Shown one piece after another: positions 53,651 to 62,367 of a DNA stretch of 64,000 nt. Every line of letters starts with the position of its first letter. Positions within the stretch are counted from its first letter, which is position 1. The notes under the pieces are model-generated. The model made no database searches and was not told the origin of the DNA. It saw only the letters and a list, made by a program, of their open reading frames with translations. The stretch covers positions 8,891 to 72,890 of the forward strand of contig CABRNM010000007.1 of the NCBI GenBank assembly GCA_902472315.1. Direction: 5' to 3'. The DNA comes from an uncultured Collinsella sp. (GTDB lineage: Bacteria > Actinomycetota > Coriobacteriia > Coriobacteriales > Coriobacteriaceae). A program made the translations under genes and the position numbers.

Positions 53651-54385
53651 CTACCTCCCCTCCGCCTTCAGCTTCAGCAGCCGATCGCCCAGCTCGGGGC
53701 ACTTGCTGGAAAGGCACGTCTGAGCTCGCTCGCCCATCCCCCACCGTTGGCGGACTTCCTGGGCGCGCGGGCTCACACGGTAGTCCCCGTCCATCATCTG
53801 CTTGAGCAGCTTGGCGGTCACGCGCGCATCGGCAAGGGCGCTGTGGGCGTGACCCGTCGACTCGTCGAACTCGATGCCAAACCACGTCGCCGCGTCACTC
53901 AAAGAGACGCACCCGTGGCTGCCCACGTCCATGATCGAGGTGTAAAACGCCTGCAGGTCGGCCCAGTCCGTAGGAAATGCGGAAAGGTCGATGTGCTTTG
54001 CCTGGCACTCGGTCAAAAGCTGTCGACGGTCCGTCCCGCTCCAGCAAACTATCTGGGCGGAGTAGCGACCGATCCAATCGCTGAGCCTTTTGATCACCAC
54101 ATAGAGCGGATCGGCCATCGCGGTGTCCACAGCCGATATCCCCGTAAGCTCGCGGACGGGAAACGCAACGCCTTCGGTAAATTCCGTCTGCACAAACTGC
54201 GAGAACTCGCCCATAACGTTGCCGTGATAATCGAGCTTGACGGCGCCGACCTCAATAATCTCGTTGCGCAGTCCACGGCGCTGGCGCTGCTTTGGTACCG
54301 GCGCAAACTCAAAGTCCAGCACAATCTGGCGCGCAAAGTTCGTCGTATCGATAGCCGAGATACACGGCGTCTTTTCAGCTGACAC
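53651..54385 (-). CDS. DEDD-family 3'-5' exonuclease (RNase T/DnaQ-like)
   Basis: 244 residues. Exo I is IVLDFEFAP (Asp, Glu), Exo II lies near LTGISAVDTAMADPL with a following Asp, and Exo III is HSALADARVTAKLL (His, Asp, the DEDDh type). It resembles exonucleases of the KapD/sporulation-inhibitor group and acts on single-stranded DNA or RNA ends. The start chosen is GTG 54385 (AAAGG about 9 nt upstream), which places the catalytic core near the N-terminus. The ATG at 54499 is too far upstream. Confidence 0.8.
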   Translation of the reverse strand: MSAEKTPCISAIDTTNFARQIVLDFEFAPVPKQRQRRGLRNEIIEVGAVKLDYHGNVMGEFSQFVQTEFTEGVAFPVRELTGISAVDTAMADPLYVVIKRLSDWIGRYSAQIVCWSGTDRRQLLTECQAKHIDLSAFPTDWADLQAFYTSIMDVGSHGCVSLSDAATWFGIEFDESTGHAHSALADARVTAKLLKQMMDGDYRVSPRAQEVRQRWGMGERAQTCLSSKCPELGDRLLKLKAEGR

Positions 54386-54560
54386 GCTTAGGGCCTTTCT
54401 CCGTTGCCTGCCGCTTGCTACATAGGCGGCTACATTGCCGTAAGGATAGGCGCTCGTGCGGACATGAAAGCGGGACGCAATGCCATGCACCGGGCGCACA
54501 CCATGCAGACGGTTCTAAAGGGAACACCGCTTCATTCAAATGTGTGATAAATAGAATTTA

Positions 54561-54595
54561 GGCCCGGTGACTTGAATCAGAGGTCATCCCGGGCC
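54561..54595. repeat. GGCCCGG hairpin
   Basis: GGCCCGG (54561-54567) pairs with CCGGGCC (54589-54595), with inner GTGACTTG/GGTCAT partial pairing. It sits just past the stop of the 29-codon frame below. No T run is present. Confidence 0.5.
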
Positions 54596-54597
54596 CA

Positions 54598-54687
54598 TCA
54601 GAGCTCGTAGAGCTCCTGGTTGCTTTGGTCTCGCTCTTCACGACGCTTATCGAACTTTCCGAGGCACTCAAGCAGCATTCGAAGCAT
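54598..54687 (-). CDS. Possible 29-residue small protein or gene remnant
   Basis: ATG 54687 opens MLRMLLECLGKFDKRREERD and ends SNQELYEL at 54598. It is charged and helical-looking, followed directly by a hairpin, with an in-frame stop 7 codons upstream and no good ribosome-binding site. It is more likely a fragment than a gene. The 1017-bp gap 54386-55402 otherwise holds the remnant at 54844, a repeat array and no intact gene. Confidence 0.25.
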   Translation of the reverse strand: MLRMLLECLGKFDKRREERDQSNQELYEL

Positions 54688-54843
54688 AACAAGTCGCTGC
54701 CATTAAGACATTGACCTCTTGACAAAGCAACGGCGCTGCCCAGCTATCCACAACTTGGGCTGCCGTCGACTTCATTCTATCCGCGAGCATCTGGTTTACC
54801 AAATGGATTTTCGGTAAAGGAAGCCCGACGCCCCGCAAAACCA

Positions 54844-54948
54844 CTACGCCCCAAGTGCCGCCATGGGGATCACCGCCACGCCGTCGTCGCGTGTGTAGGC
54901 GATGCCCCCCTTGCCCACCACAACCGCCAAAAACGCCGGCGCGGTATT
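54844..54948 (-). pseudogene. 3' fragment of an unidentified gene cut by the repeat array
   Basis: A 34-codon frame reads NTAPAFLAVVVGKGGIAYTR then DDGVAVIPMAALGA and a stop. It looks like a protein C-terminus with normal local codon use. It is closed upstream by a TAG exactly where the palindromic array begins. Probably the surviving end of a gene lost when the array formed. Confidence 0.35.
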
Positions 54949-54950
54949 CT

Positions 54951-55309
54951 AAGACGCGCTTTCCACTTGAAGCCATGTCGATTCTGGGACACAGTTTCCG
55001 CTTGAAGCCCATCCGGAAAGCACGTCCCATTCCGAGGCTTGAATCCGGGACGTAGTTTCCACTTGAGCTCCTGACGGGAAAGCACGTCCCACTCTGAAGC
55101 TCGATTCCGGGATACAGCTTCCGCCAGAGACCTCAACCGGAAACGGCATCCCACTCTGGAGCCAGAATCCGGGACGCAGCTTCCGCTTGAAGGCCGATCC
55201 GGAAAATGCGTCCCAGTCTGAGCGCTCATTCCGGGATGCATTTTCCGCGAGGGGCCGATCCGGAAAGGCCATCCCACTCTGGAGCTATAATCCGGGACAC
55301 GCTTTCCGC
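54951..55309. repeat. Array 1 of the 61-62 bp tandem palindromic repeat
   Basis: Five complete units start at 55013, 55075, 55137, 55199 and 55260, after a damaged one. Each unit has arm GGAAA-N5-TCCC, about 18 nt, arm GGGA-N6-TTTCC and a linker of about 14 nt. The two arms are complementary, so an arm can pair within its unit or with the neighbouring unit. Confidence 0.9.
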
Positions 55310-55402
55310 CGACATTCCGCCGGCAGCCAACACGACAAAAGAAGGGCCCCATTCCAGCAATTCGAGGACAGGCTCTTGTTCTCGAGCAGAGCTACCCCGC
55401 AC

Positions 55403-56782
55403 TCACATCTCGGCAAACGAAATCAGCTTGGTATCTCCCCTGCTCGCCGCAGCTTCCTGACATCCTTGCGTAAAGCCGCGCTTCGAGAAGATCACATAGC
55501 TTTTGTGCTGCCGCCTAAAGAGATCGCTTCGGTATACGAGCTTTTGCAGCACGTCTTCGCCCACCGGTTCATTGCGCCATTTGCACTCCGCAAACAGCGC
55601 AGTGCCCTCGCCATCGTCAACAATCAGGTCGATTTCTTCCTGCGTATGCGTGCGATTATCCGTCCCCCACCAGCGCCCGACGCTCGCCGGAACCACATCG
55701 AGCTTGCCCGCCCGCGCGAGTTCGTACACATACTGCCTGCATATAAGCTCAAAGACCGTACCCATGCAATCCGATACGTGCGGCTCAATGCGCTTATACG
55801 CCATCTCAGCCATATCGTTTTGAATCAGCCCGATGTTCTGCGGAACAAACATGTACCAGAACCTAAACATCTGGTCGCTCAGCAGATACACGGCTCGCTT
55901 ATTGCTCGTCTCGTTCAGGGGCAGCTCGCGCTCGACAATCCCAAGCGACGCCAGTTTATCCACATAGCTCTTTACGTTGCTCGCAGGGATTCCCGTAGAG
56001 CTCGCAATCTCCGAGATCTTCGAGCGCCCCTGAGCAATTGCTTGCACGATCGCATCATATTGCTCGGGATTGCGGCACTCTTGCAATAGCAGGTTACTTG
56101 GCTCCTCAAAGAGATAGCCCGTAGGCGTAAGAAAAAGACGTTTGATGTTGTCCTTGAGCGGTGCAGCAGGATCGACTTTCTCGATATATGCAGGAATGCC
56201 GCCCGTCATGCCATAGCAAACTGCAGCGTCTTCGCGACTCATGCTCTGCCACAGGCCGAGGGTCGTCATAAAATCGAGCGGTATGATCTTAAACTGGGCC
56301 GTACGCCTACCGTATAGCGGGCTCTCGTAGCCCAACACCTGTTCCTCCATAAACGAAAGAGACGAGCCGCATAGAATCAGCATGAGCCTGGTCTCTTTGT
56401 ACAGGTGATCAATCTTGTCTTGCAGCAACGAGCTGATCTCGGGATTCGATTGGGCGAGATAGGGATACTCGTCAATCACGACAATCAAACGTTCCGTGCG
56501 AGCCATGGTGGCCAATGCATCAAACGCCTCGTCAAAGCTACGAAACGACACACCTGCAGCACCAACCGAACCCGCAAGTATCGCCTGGCTAAAGCCGTGC
56601 AGGTTTGCCTCTGCATTGGTACGACGTGCTTGAAAGTAAATGGCCTTCTTGCCCTGGATGAACTCTGTGATAAGGCGCGTTTTACCCACACGACGGCGGC
56701 CGTAAATCACGGGCATTTCGAATGAATCCGAACTGTAGAGCCGATTGAGCTCGGCCATTTCCGTTGTTCTTCCGATAAACAT
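55403..56782 (-). CDS. Archaeal-type AAA ATPase with DUF234 nuclease-like domain
   Basis: 459 residues. An AAA domain has MFIGRTTEMAELNRLY, Walker A YGRRRVGKTRL and Walker B LIVVIDEYPYLAQ. A winged helix follows (GRSKISEIASSTGIPASNVKSYVDKLASLGIVER). The C-terminal DUF234-like domain carries EEIDLIVDDGEGTALFAECKW, a PD-(D/E)xK pattern. The family is widespread in archaea and anaerobes and its role is unsettled; a defence or mobile role is often suspected. It is bracketed by repeat arrays 1 and 2 and preceded by a 25-bp AT-rich palindrome. Confidence 0.88.
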   Translation of the reverse strand: MFIGRTTEMAELNRLYSSDSFEMPVIYGRRRVGKTRLITEFIQGKKAIYFQARRTNAEANLHGFSQAILAGSVGAAGVSFRSFDEAFDALATMARTERLIVVIDEYPYLAQSNPEISSLLQDKIDHLYKETRLMLILCGSSLSFMEEQVLGYESPLYGRRTAQFKIIPLDFMTTLGLWQSMSREDAAVCYGMTGGIPAYIEKVDPAAPLKDNIKRLFLTPTGYLFEEPSNLLLQECRNPEQYDAIVQAIAQGRSKISEIASSTGIPASNVKSYVDKLASLGIVERELPLNETSNKRAVYLLSDQMFRFWYMFVPQNIGLIQNDMAEMAYKRIEPHVSDCMGTVFELICRQYVYELARAGKLDVVPASVGRWWGTDNRTHTQEEIDLIVDDGEGTALFAECKWRNEPVGEDVLQKLVYRSDLFRRQHKSYVIFSKRGFTQGCQEAAASRGDTKLISFAEM

Positions 56783-56797
56783 AGGGCCATCCTTCCC

Positions 56798-56853
56798 TTA
56801 CGTTATAGCTAGCCATATTATACCTTCCTATAATATAGCTAGCTATAACGTAA
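56798..56853 (-). promoter_or_regulatory. 25-bp AT-rich palindrome upstream of the ATPase gene
   Basis: Arms 56798-56822 and 56829-56853 match at 24 of 25 positions around a CCTTCC loop; the ends read TTACGTTATAGCTAGC. TATAAT and TATTAT occur inside. It is 15 bp before the ATG, probably a combined promoter and operator or a leader hairpin. Confidence 0.7.
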
Positions 56854-56905
56854 TTCGACAAGCGGCGCACGCAAAAGGGCGGTATGCCACCGCACGTGGA
56901 CCGTT

Positions 56906-57202
56906 CCGGAAAATGTATCCCGTTCTGGAGCCAAAAACTGGGCCGTAGTTTCCGCCAAACATGCCATCCGGAAAGCGCGTCCCGCTCTGAGCCTGAATTC
57001 TGGGATGCATTTTCCGCTGAAGCCTCTACCGGAAAGCGCATCCCATTCTGAGGCTTGAATCCGGGACACAGTTTCCGCCTGCGGCCCCGCTGGGAAAGTT
57101 CATCCCGCTCTGAGCGCTCGTTCCGGGATGCAATTTCCGTTTGAGGCCCGATCCGGAAACGGCATCCCACCCTGGGGCCGAAATCTGGGTCACAGTTTCC
57201 GC
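56906..57202. repeat. Array 2 of the 61-62 bp tandem palindromic repeat
   Basis: Five units start at 56906, 56968, 57029, 57091 and 57153. It lies in the 714-bp gap between the divergent ATPase and AbiEi-like genes. The rest of the gap (57203-57496) holds no gene; an 11-bp tandem duplication, TTTTGGTCAGC twice at 57420-57441, is a possible operator. Confidence 0.9.
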
Positions 57203-57496
57203 AGATACCAGTCGACGATCCGCCGCCCTTATCACATGCCTTCAAATATGCGATCCGGTAACACAAAACAGCAGATAGAATGCTCTTTTTCAAAAAAGTA
57301 CACGTCCCGAAACTTACCAAGACTTCATATCTAGCTACCGTTCGAGGTCGCCGATTACCGCCCACCGATTCGGATGTAAAAATGTCGCCGAAAACAGGCC
57401 ATCTACCTGCATGGTTAGATTTTGGTCAGCTTTTGGTCAGCTGAGCGGCAAGTTCCGGCTGATACGTTTTTGCTACCCAAAAGGAGGCGGTAGCTC

Positions 57497-58495
57497 ATGA
57501 CCCATTGCAATGACCAACTCATCGACCAACTGCTCACCCAAGCCGAACAAGAGGGGCGCTGTCTGATTCCCCCGAGCGCGGCGATCCGAAAAGCGCTCCT
57601 TCGGCGCACCGGCAGCACGGTCGTCTCCCCCATGCCGGGATTGTTCGCGCGCAAAATGCGCTGGGATGAGCTCAACCGGGCGCAGCGTCATTGCGAGATT
57701 ATTCGCGCCCTTGCGATCATCCACCCCGATTGGACGTTCTGCGCGTTTTCGGCTGCCTGCCTGCTGGGGCTCGAGGTCTCGTGGCGACACCTGAATGTCG
57801 TGCATGCCTGCAGCTCGACAAAGCCGTCGGCTCGCCCGGGCGCGCATATTCAGCGGCACCAGATTGAGCCGGCCGGAGCAATACACAGAGCCGGCATATC
57901 GGTAACGCCGCCCATCCAAACGGCCACAGATTGCCTGCTACAAACTGGTTTTGCCGACGGCATGCCCATTGCCGATTCGGCGATCTCAAAGCTCGGCCTT
58001 ACGCGGGAACAGCTGATGGAGGCCGTTGAGCAACGAGCGACTGCCCGCAATGGTCGCGCAATTCGCACCGCCCTCACAACGCTTCGATATGCCGACGTCC
58101 GCGCCGAGAGCGGTGGGGAATCGGTCGCCCGAGCCGTCATGATCGAGACCGGTTTTGCGCCCGACTGGCTTCAATACGAGCTGACGGACCCCTTCGATTC
58201 GACCGAAACCATGCGAACGGACTTTGCCTGGGAGACCCAGGCGCGGGAGCTCACGTTGGGCGAGCTCGACGGGCTCATCAAATATACCGACCAGACCATG
58301 CTGGCCGGACGCACTACGGCCGAGACGCTCGTTGCCGAACGTCAGCGCGAGGCACACCTATCGCTCTACGGTCATCCCCTGCTGCGCTTTACCATGAGCG
58401 AAATCCGCTCGGCAGGAGTGCTCGCGAAAAAACTGCAGACGGCAGGCATCCGGCAGACCGCGCTGCCGACATGGCTCAACGACGTGGAGCTGTAG
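57497..58495 (+). CDS. AbiEi-like/DUF559-type protein
   Basis: 332 residues. The N-terminal part looks like an AbiEi-type winged helix module (RRTGSTVVSPMPGLFARKMRWDEL). The middle reads like the AbiEi core (FCAFSAACLLGLEVSW), and the C-terminus has a Vsr/DUF559-like pattern (MRTDFAWETQARELTLGELDGLIKYTD, then ERQREAHL). Proteins of this kind are annotated as type IV toxin-antitoxin antitoxin-domain proteins. No AbiEii-type toxin gene is adjacent, so it is not a complete known pair. AAAAGGAGG precedes the ATG. It is bracketed by arrays 2 and 3. Confidence 0.6.
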   Translation: MTHCNDQLIDQLLTQAEQEGRCLIPPSAAIRKALLRRTGSTVVSPMPGLFARKMRWDELNRAQRHCEIIRALAIIHPDWTFCAFSAACLLGLEVSWRHLNVVHACSSTKPSARPGAHIQRHQIEPAGAIHRAGISVTPPIQTATDCLLQTGFADGMPIADSAISKLGLTREQLMEAVEQRATARNGRAIRTALTTLRYADVRAESGGESVARAVMIETGFAPDWLQYELTDPFDSTETMRTDFAWETQARELTLGELDGLIKYTDQTMLAGRTTAETLVAERQREAHLSLYGHPLLRFTMSEIRSAGVLAKKLQTAGIRQTALPTWLNDVEL

Positions 58496-58530
58496 GGGTT
58501 GCTGAGCTTATGCCCGCCTGCCTGCCAAAC

Positions 58531-58979
58531 CGGGACACGCTTTCCCAACAGCCACGCACGCGGAAAGCGTGTCCCAGTTCGGACCCTCAAAACGGGATGC
58601 ACTTTCCATATGGCATGCCTAGCGGAAACCGTGTCCCGGAATCAAGGCCTAGAACGGGACAGACTTTCCGGTTGAAGCGCCCTGCGGAAACGGCATCCCG
58701 GAATAGACGCTCAAACTGGGACGCAGTTTCCGCTGAGGTTCTATCCGGAAACCGTGTCCCACTCTGAGCGTCAATTCTGGGATGAACTTTCCGTCTGAGG
58801 GCTCAACCGGAAACGGCATCCCACTCTGAAGCGAAATTCTGGGACGCAGTTTCCGGTTGAGGGCCGTTCCGGAAAGCGCATCCCATTCCAGGCGCGGATT
58901 CCGGGACGTAGTTTCCGTTAGAAGCTCAAAAGGAAAACGCATCCCATTCTGAGCATCGATTCCGGGACACACTTTCCGC
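58531..58979. repeat. Array 3 of the 61-62 bp tandem palindromic repeat
   Basis: Seven complete units start at 58560, 58622, 58684, 58745, 58807, 58869 and 58930, after a half unit at 58531. It fills nearly all of the 591-bp gap between the AbiEi-like gene and the xanthine dehydrogenase terminator, and no gene is present. Confidence 0.92.
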
Positions 58980-58986
58980 TCCAAAC

Positions 58987-59018
58987 AAAAGGCCCCGGCT
59001 CGCGATGGAGCTGGGGCC
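58987..59018 (-). terminator. Terminator of the xanthine dehydrogenase operon
   Basis: GGCCCCGGCTC (58991-59001) pairs with GAGCTGGGGCC (59008-59018) with one wobble, followed by T4 on the minus strand. Confidence 0.85.
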
Positions 59019-59086
59019 AAAGGCGCAGCGTATGCAGTTGATGCTAAGCGCAGACGGCAGCCAGCAATGACCACCCGCGCCCTACC

Positions 59087-61864
59087 CTACCCGCGGTGAC
59101 GGGCGCGGCTGTACGGCGTATCCACCATGGGCAGATCTGGACGCAGCTTGCCGTCAAACGCGCGGTAGGCGTTCTGTACGGCGGGCGCCGTGGGGATCGT
59201 TGCGATCTCGCCGATGCCCTTGCCGCCGTATGCCACGGGCAACAGCTCGTCCTTCTCCACGTAGATGGCGTGGATATTCGGGATCTCGGGCGCACGGAAC
59301 AGCCCGAGCGCACCGTACCTTGCCTGGGGCACGCAGTCCTTGAGCGGCCAGTCCTCGGTAAGCGCATAGCCCATACCCATGAGCACGCCGCCTTCGATCT
59401 GACCCTGGATGGAGATGGGGTTGACCACCTTGCCGGAATCGTGCGCGGCATAGACCTCGCTCACGCGGCCGTCATCATCCAGAATGACCACATGCGTGGC
59501 AAAACCGTAGCAGATGTGGCTCTTGGGGTTGGGAACATCCGCACCCAGCTTGTCGGTCGGCTCCAGATACGCGTAGCCAAACTCGCATCCCTCGAGCGCC
59601 TTGATGGCGGTCGCGGGATCCTGAGGATGCATGCCCTGGCCGGCGACGAGCTCCTGCGTGCGCAGCTGATAGGCGCGACCGTCGTCGTACTCAATCTTGA
59701 CGCCGTCGCCATGCGCATTCACGGGAGCGGCGGGCGCAGACTTGCCGGCCTCGATGTCAAGCATGGCATCGCGCAGCAGGAAGGCGGCACCGCGCACGGC
59801 CTCGCCGGTCACGACCGTCTGACGCGAGCCAGACGTGGTGCCGGAGTCGGGAGCGTTCTCGGTAGAGCACTCGCCATTGGCAATGCAGCTCAGCGGCAGA
59901 CCGCAGGCCTCGGCAACGTCCTGCAAAAAGACCGTGTTACAGCCCTGGCCGATGTCGGACGTAGCGGCATAGACCACGGCCACGCCGTTCTCGACGCGGA
60001 TCTTGCAGCGGCCGGCATCGGGCAGGCCCACGCCCACGCCGGCGTTCTTCATGGCGCAGGCGATACCGGCGTGTCCGGGATGCGCGTAGTAGGCATCCTT
60101 GACCTCGAGCAGCGTCTCCTTAAGCGCCGTGGAGCAGTCGGCAATCTGGCCGTTGGGCAGAACCTCGCCCGGCTCGATGGCGTTACGGTAACGAATCTCC
60201 CACGGATCCAGGCCGACCTTCTCGGCCAGCAGGTCGATCAGGCTCTCGAGCGCAAACTCGGACTGGCAAACGCCAAAGCCTCGGTACGCACCGGCGGGCG
60301 GGTTGTTGGTGTAGTAGCCAAAACCGCGAATGTCGGTATTCTGGTACTTGTAGGGGCCGACGGCATGCGTGCAGGCGCGCTCGAGCACCGGGCCGCACAG
60401 CGAAGCGTAGGCGCCGGTATCAAAGTTGATCTCGCAGTCCAGGCCGGTAAAGTTGCCCTCGGCGTCGCAACCCAGCGTAAAGGTGCCGTCCATGGCGTGG
60501 CGCTTGGGATGGAACGCGAGCGACTCGGCACGCGTGAGTTTGCACTTCACAGGACGCTGGAATTTATAGGCAGCGAGCGCGGCCAGGTGCTGGATGGACA
60601 CGTCCTCCTTGCCGCCAAAGCCACCGCCCACGAGCATGGTCTCGACGACCACACGCTCGGGCTCGTTATCCCAGCCAAACATGTGGGCGCACTCTTTGCG
60701 CGTATCGTAGGCGCCCTGGTCGGTCGACTGCACCTTGACGCCGTTCTTGTACGGGAAGGCGACGGCGCACTCGGGCTCCAAGAAGGCATGCTCGGTAAAG
60801 GGCGTGGTAAAGCGCTGCGTCACGGTGAACGCGCTCTCTGCCAGCGCCTTGGCGGCGTCGCCGCGCGTCACGTGACGGCTCTGGCACACGTTGTCCTTGA
60901 GCTCCACCGTGTTGCCAAAGGCAAAGAAGCTGTCGTGCAGGCGCGGGGCGTCGGCGGCCCTGGCCTCGACAATGTTGCGCACGGGCTCCAGCGGCTCGTA
61001 GTCAATCTTTACGAGCTTCTTGGCCTTCTCGAGCGTCGCCTCGTCCTCGGCAACCACCAGCACGATGGCATCGCCCACGCAGCGGGTGATATCGCCCTGG
61101 GCGATCATGACGTCCCAGTCCTGGATAAGGTGGCCGACCTGGTTAACCGGCACGTCCTCGGCGCGCAGGATGCCCACCACACCGGGCAGGGCCTCGGCCT
61201 TGGAGGTGTCGATGGAGAGCACACGGGCGCGCGGATACTTGGAGCGCACGGCGCTGGCATAGGTCAGGCCCGGCTGATCGAGCTCGTCGATGTCGTCGGG
61301 ATACTTGCCCTCGCCGAGCACCTTCTTGCGCACGTCAATACGGAAGGCGCGCTTGCCCACGCCGTAGTCATCGCCGCGCTCCAGGTCCTCGTCGATCTGC
61401 TTTTCGCCGCGGAGCACCGCAGCGGCCAGCGAGATGCCCTCGATAATCTTTTTGTAGCCGGTGCAGCGACAGACGTTACCGCGAATGGCGTACTTGATCT
61501 GCTCCTCAGTGGGCTCGGGGTCCTCGGCGATGAGCGCCGCACCCGCCATGACCATGCCGGGAATGCAAAAACCGCACTGCACGGCGCCCACGGCGCCAAA
61601 GGCGTACACAAAGGCCTCGCGCACGTCCTCGGGCAGGCCCTCGACGGTCACGATGTTGCGGCCGGCGGCAAGAGCGGTGGTCAGCACGCACGCCTTGACG
61701 GCCGCACCGTCCACATGGATGGTGCAGGTGCCACAAGCACCTTCGGAGCAGCCGTCCTTGGCGGAATGGATATGCAGGTCGTCGCGCAGGTAGCGCAGCA
61801 GCGGTTTGTTTTGGGTCGTCGTGCGCTCGACGCCGTTAACGGTAAAAGTGAATTCCTGTGCCAT
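59087..61864 (-). CDS. xdhD: Selenium-type xanthine dehydrogenase, fused Fe-S and molybdenum subunits
   Basis: 925 residues. An N-terminal plant-type [2Fe-2S] domain (C39, C44, C47, C59) and a second [2Fe-2S] domain (C97, C100, C132, C134) are fused to the molybdopterin domain from about residue 170. The catalytic Glu lies near 886 in GGKGIGEIATIPT. No FAD domain is present, so electrons must pass to a partner, probably the ferredoxin encoded next door and YgfK. The yqeB/yqeC genes in the locus mark it as a selenium-dependent hydroxylase with a labile, non-selenocysteine selenium. It would act on hypoxanthine, xanthine or urate. Confidence 0.9.
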   Translation of the reverse strand: MAQEFTFTVNGVERTTTQNKPLLRYLRDDLHIHSAKDGCSEGACGTCTIHVDGAAVKACVLTTALAAGRNIVTVEGLPEDVREAFVYAFGAVGAVQCGFCIPGMVMAGAALIAEDPEPTEEQIKYAIRGNVCRCTGYKKIIEGISLAAAVLRGEKQIDEDLERGDDYGVGKRAFRIDVRKKVLGEGKYPDDIDELDQPGLTYASAVRSKYPRARVLSIDTSKAEALPGVVGILRAEDVPVNQVGHLIQDWDVMIAQGDITRCVGDAIVLVVAEDEATLEKAKKLVKIDYEPLEPVRNIVEARAADAPRLHDSFFAFGNTVELKDNVCQSRHVTRGDAAKALAESAFTVTQRFTTPFTEHAFLEPECAVAFPYKNGVKVQSTDQGAYDTRKECAHMFGWDNEPERVVVETMLVGGGFGGKEDVSIQHLAALAAYKFQRPVKCKLTRAESLAFHPKRHAMDGTFTLGCDAEGNFTGLDCEINFDTGAYASLCGPVLERACTHAVGPYKYQNTDIRGFGYYTNNPPAGAYRGFGVCQSEFALESLIDLLAEKVGLDPWEIRYRNAIEPGEVLPNGQIADCSTALKETLLEVKDAYYAHPGHAGIACAMKNAGVGVGLPDAGRCKIRVENGVAVVYAATSDIGQGCNTVFLQDVAEACGLPLSCIANGECSTENAPDSGTTSGSRQTVVTGEAVRGAAFLLRDAMLDIEAGKSAPAAPVNAHGDGVKIEYDDGRAYQLRTQELVAGQGMHPQDPATAIKALEGCEFGYAYLEPTDKLGADVPNPKSHICYGFATHVVILDDDGRVSEVYAAHDSGKVVNPISIQGQIEGGVLMGMGYALTEDWPLKDCVPQARYGALGLFRAPEIPNIHAIYVEKDELLPVAYGGKGIGEIATIPTAPAVQNAYRAFDGKLRPDLPMVDTPYSRARHRG

Positions 61865-61876
61865 GGTGATTCCCTT

Positions 61877-62356
61877 CTACACGCCGGCGGCGATGCCGGT
61901 GCGGTCGTGGATGGCGCCATGCGGGCAGACGACGGCGCACATGCCGCACGACAGGCAGTCCACGCCGTCGATATGGGCGCAGTTGTCCTCGATGCGGATA
62001 GCGCCGGCAGGGCACTTTTTGGCGCACATACCGCAACCGATGCAGCTCGTGTCGCAGACCTTGCGCGCAATGGCACCCTTATCGGTGTTGTTGCAGCGCA
62101 CCAGAATGTTCTGGTAACCGGGAACGAAGGCAATCACGCGCTGCGGGCACGCCATGCCGCACAGGCCACAGCCCGTGCACTTTGAGCGATCCACGCGGGC
62201 GATGCCATCGACCAGCGCAATGGCGCCGTGGGGGCAGGCCGTGACGCAGGCGCCACAGCCAATGCAGCCTTCGCTGCAGCGGGCGTCGCCGCCTGCGGAG
62301 GCGCAACCGCTTCCGCAGGCAACGTAGGCCACGTTATGTTGAATGGATTTGGCCAT
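61877..62356 (-). CDS. Polyferredoxin with four [4Fe-4S] motifs
   Basis: 159 residues with four CxxCxxCxxxCP motifs: CIGCGACVTACP, CTGCGLCGMACP, CIGCGMCAKKCP and CLSCGMCAVVCP, plus extra N-terminal cysteines (CGSGCASAGGDARC). It resembles the electron-transfer part of RnfB. Standing between ygfK and xdhD with gaps of about 12 nt, it probably shuttles electrons between them. The ribosome-binding site is weak (GGCGAG) and translation is probably coupled to ygfK. Confidence 0.9.
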   Translation of the reverse strand: MAKSIQHNVAYVACGSGCASAGGDARCSEGCIGCGACVTACPHGAIALVDGIARVDRSKCTGCGLCGMACPQRVIAFVPGYQNILVRCNNTDKGAIARKVCDTSCIGCGMCAKKCPAGAIRIEDNCAHIDGVDCLSCGMCAVVCPHGAIHDRTGIAAGV

Positions 62357-62367
62357 AAGAGACTCGC

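Noticed and set aside
54870..57365. Long open frames running through the repeat arrays
   Set aside because: The 61-62 bp period shifts frame each unit, the encoded peptides recur in rotating frames and no ribosome-binding sites or conserved domains are seen. They are open only because the repeats lack stops.
57497..58495. Complete AbiE type IV toxin-antitoxin pair
   Set aside because: Only the AbiEi-like gene is present; no nucleotidyltransferase toxin (AbiEii) gene lies next to it.
54951..58979. CRISPR array
   Set aside because: The period is regular, but the variable part is only about 14 nt and partly conserved, the repeat itself diverges between units, and no cas genes are present.
59096..62185. 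A 1029-codon open frame antisense to xdhD
   Set aside because: It mirrors the third-position GC bias of the true gene; the minus-strand product has complete domains and catalytic residues. The same applies to the 926-codon frame antisense to secA.
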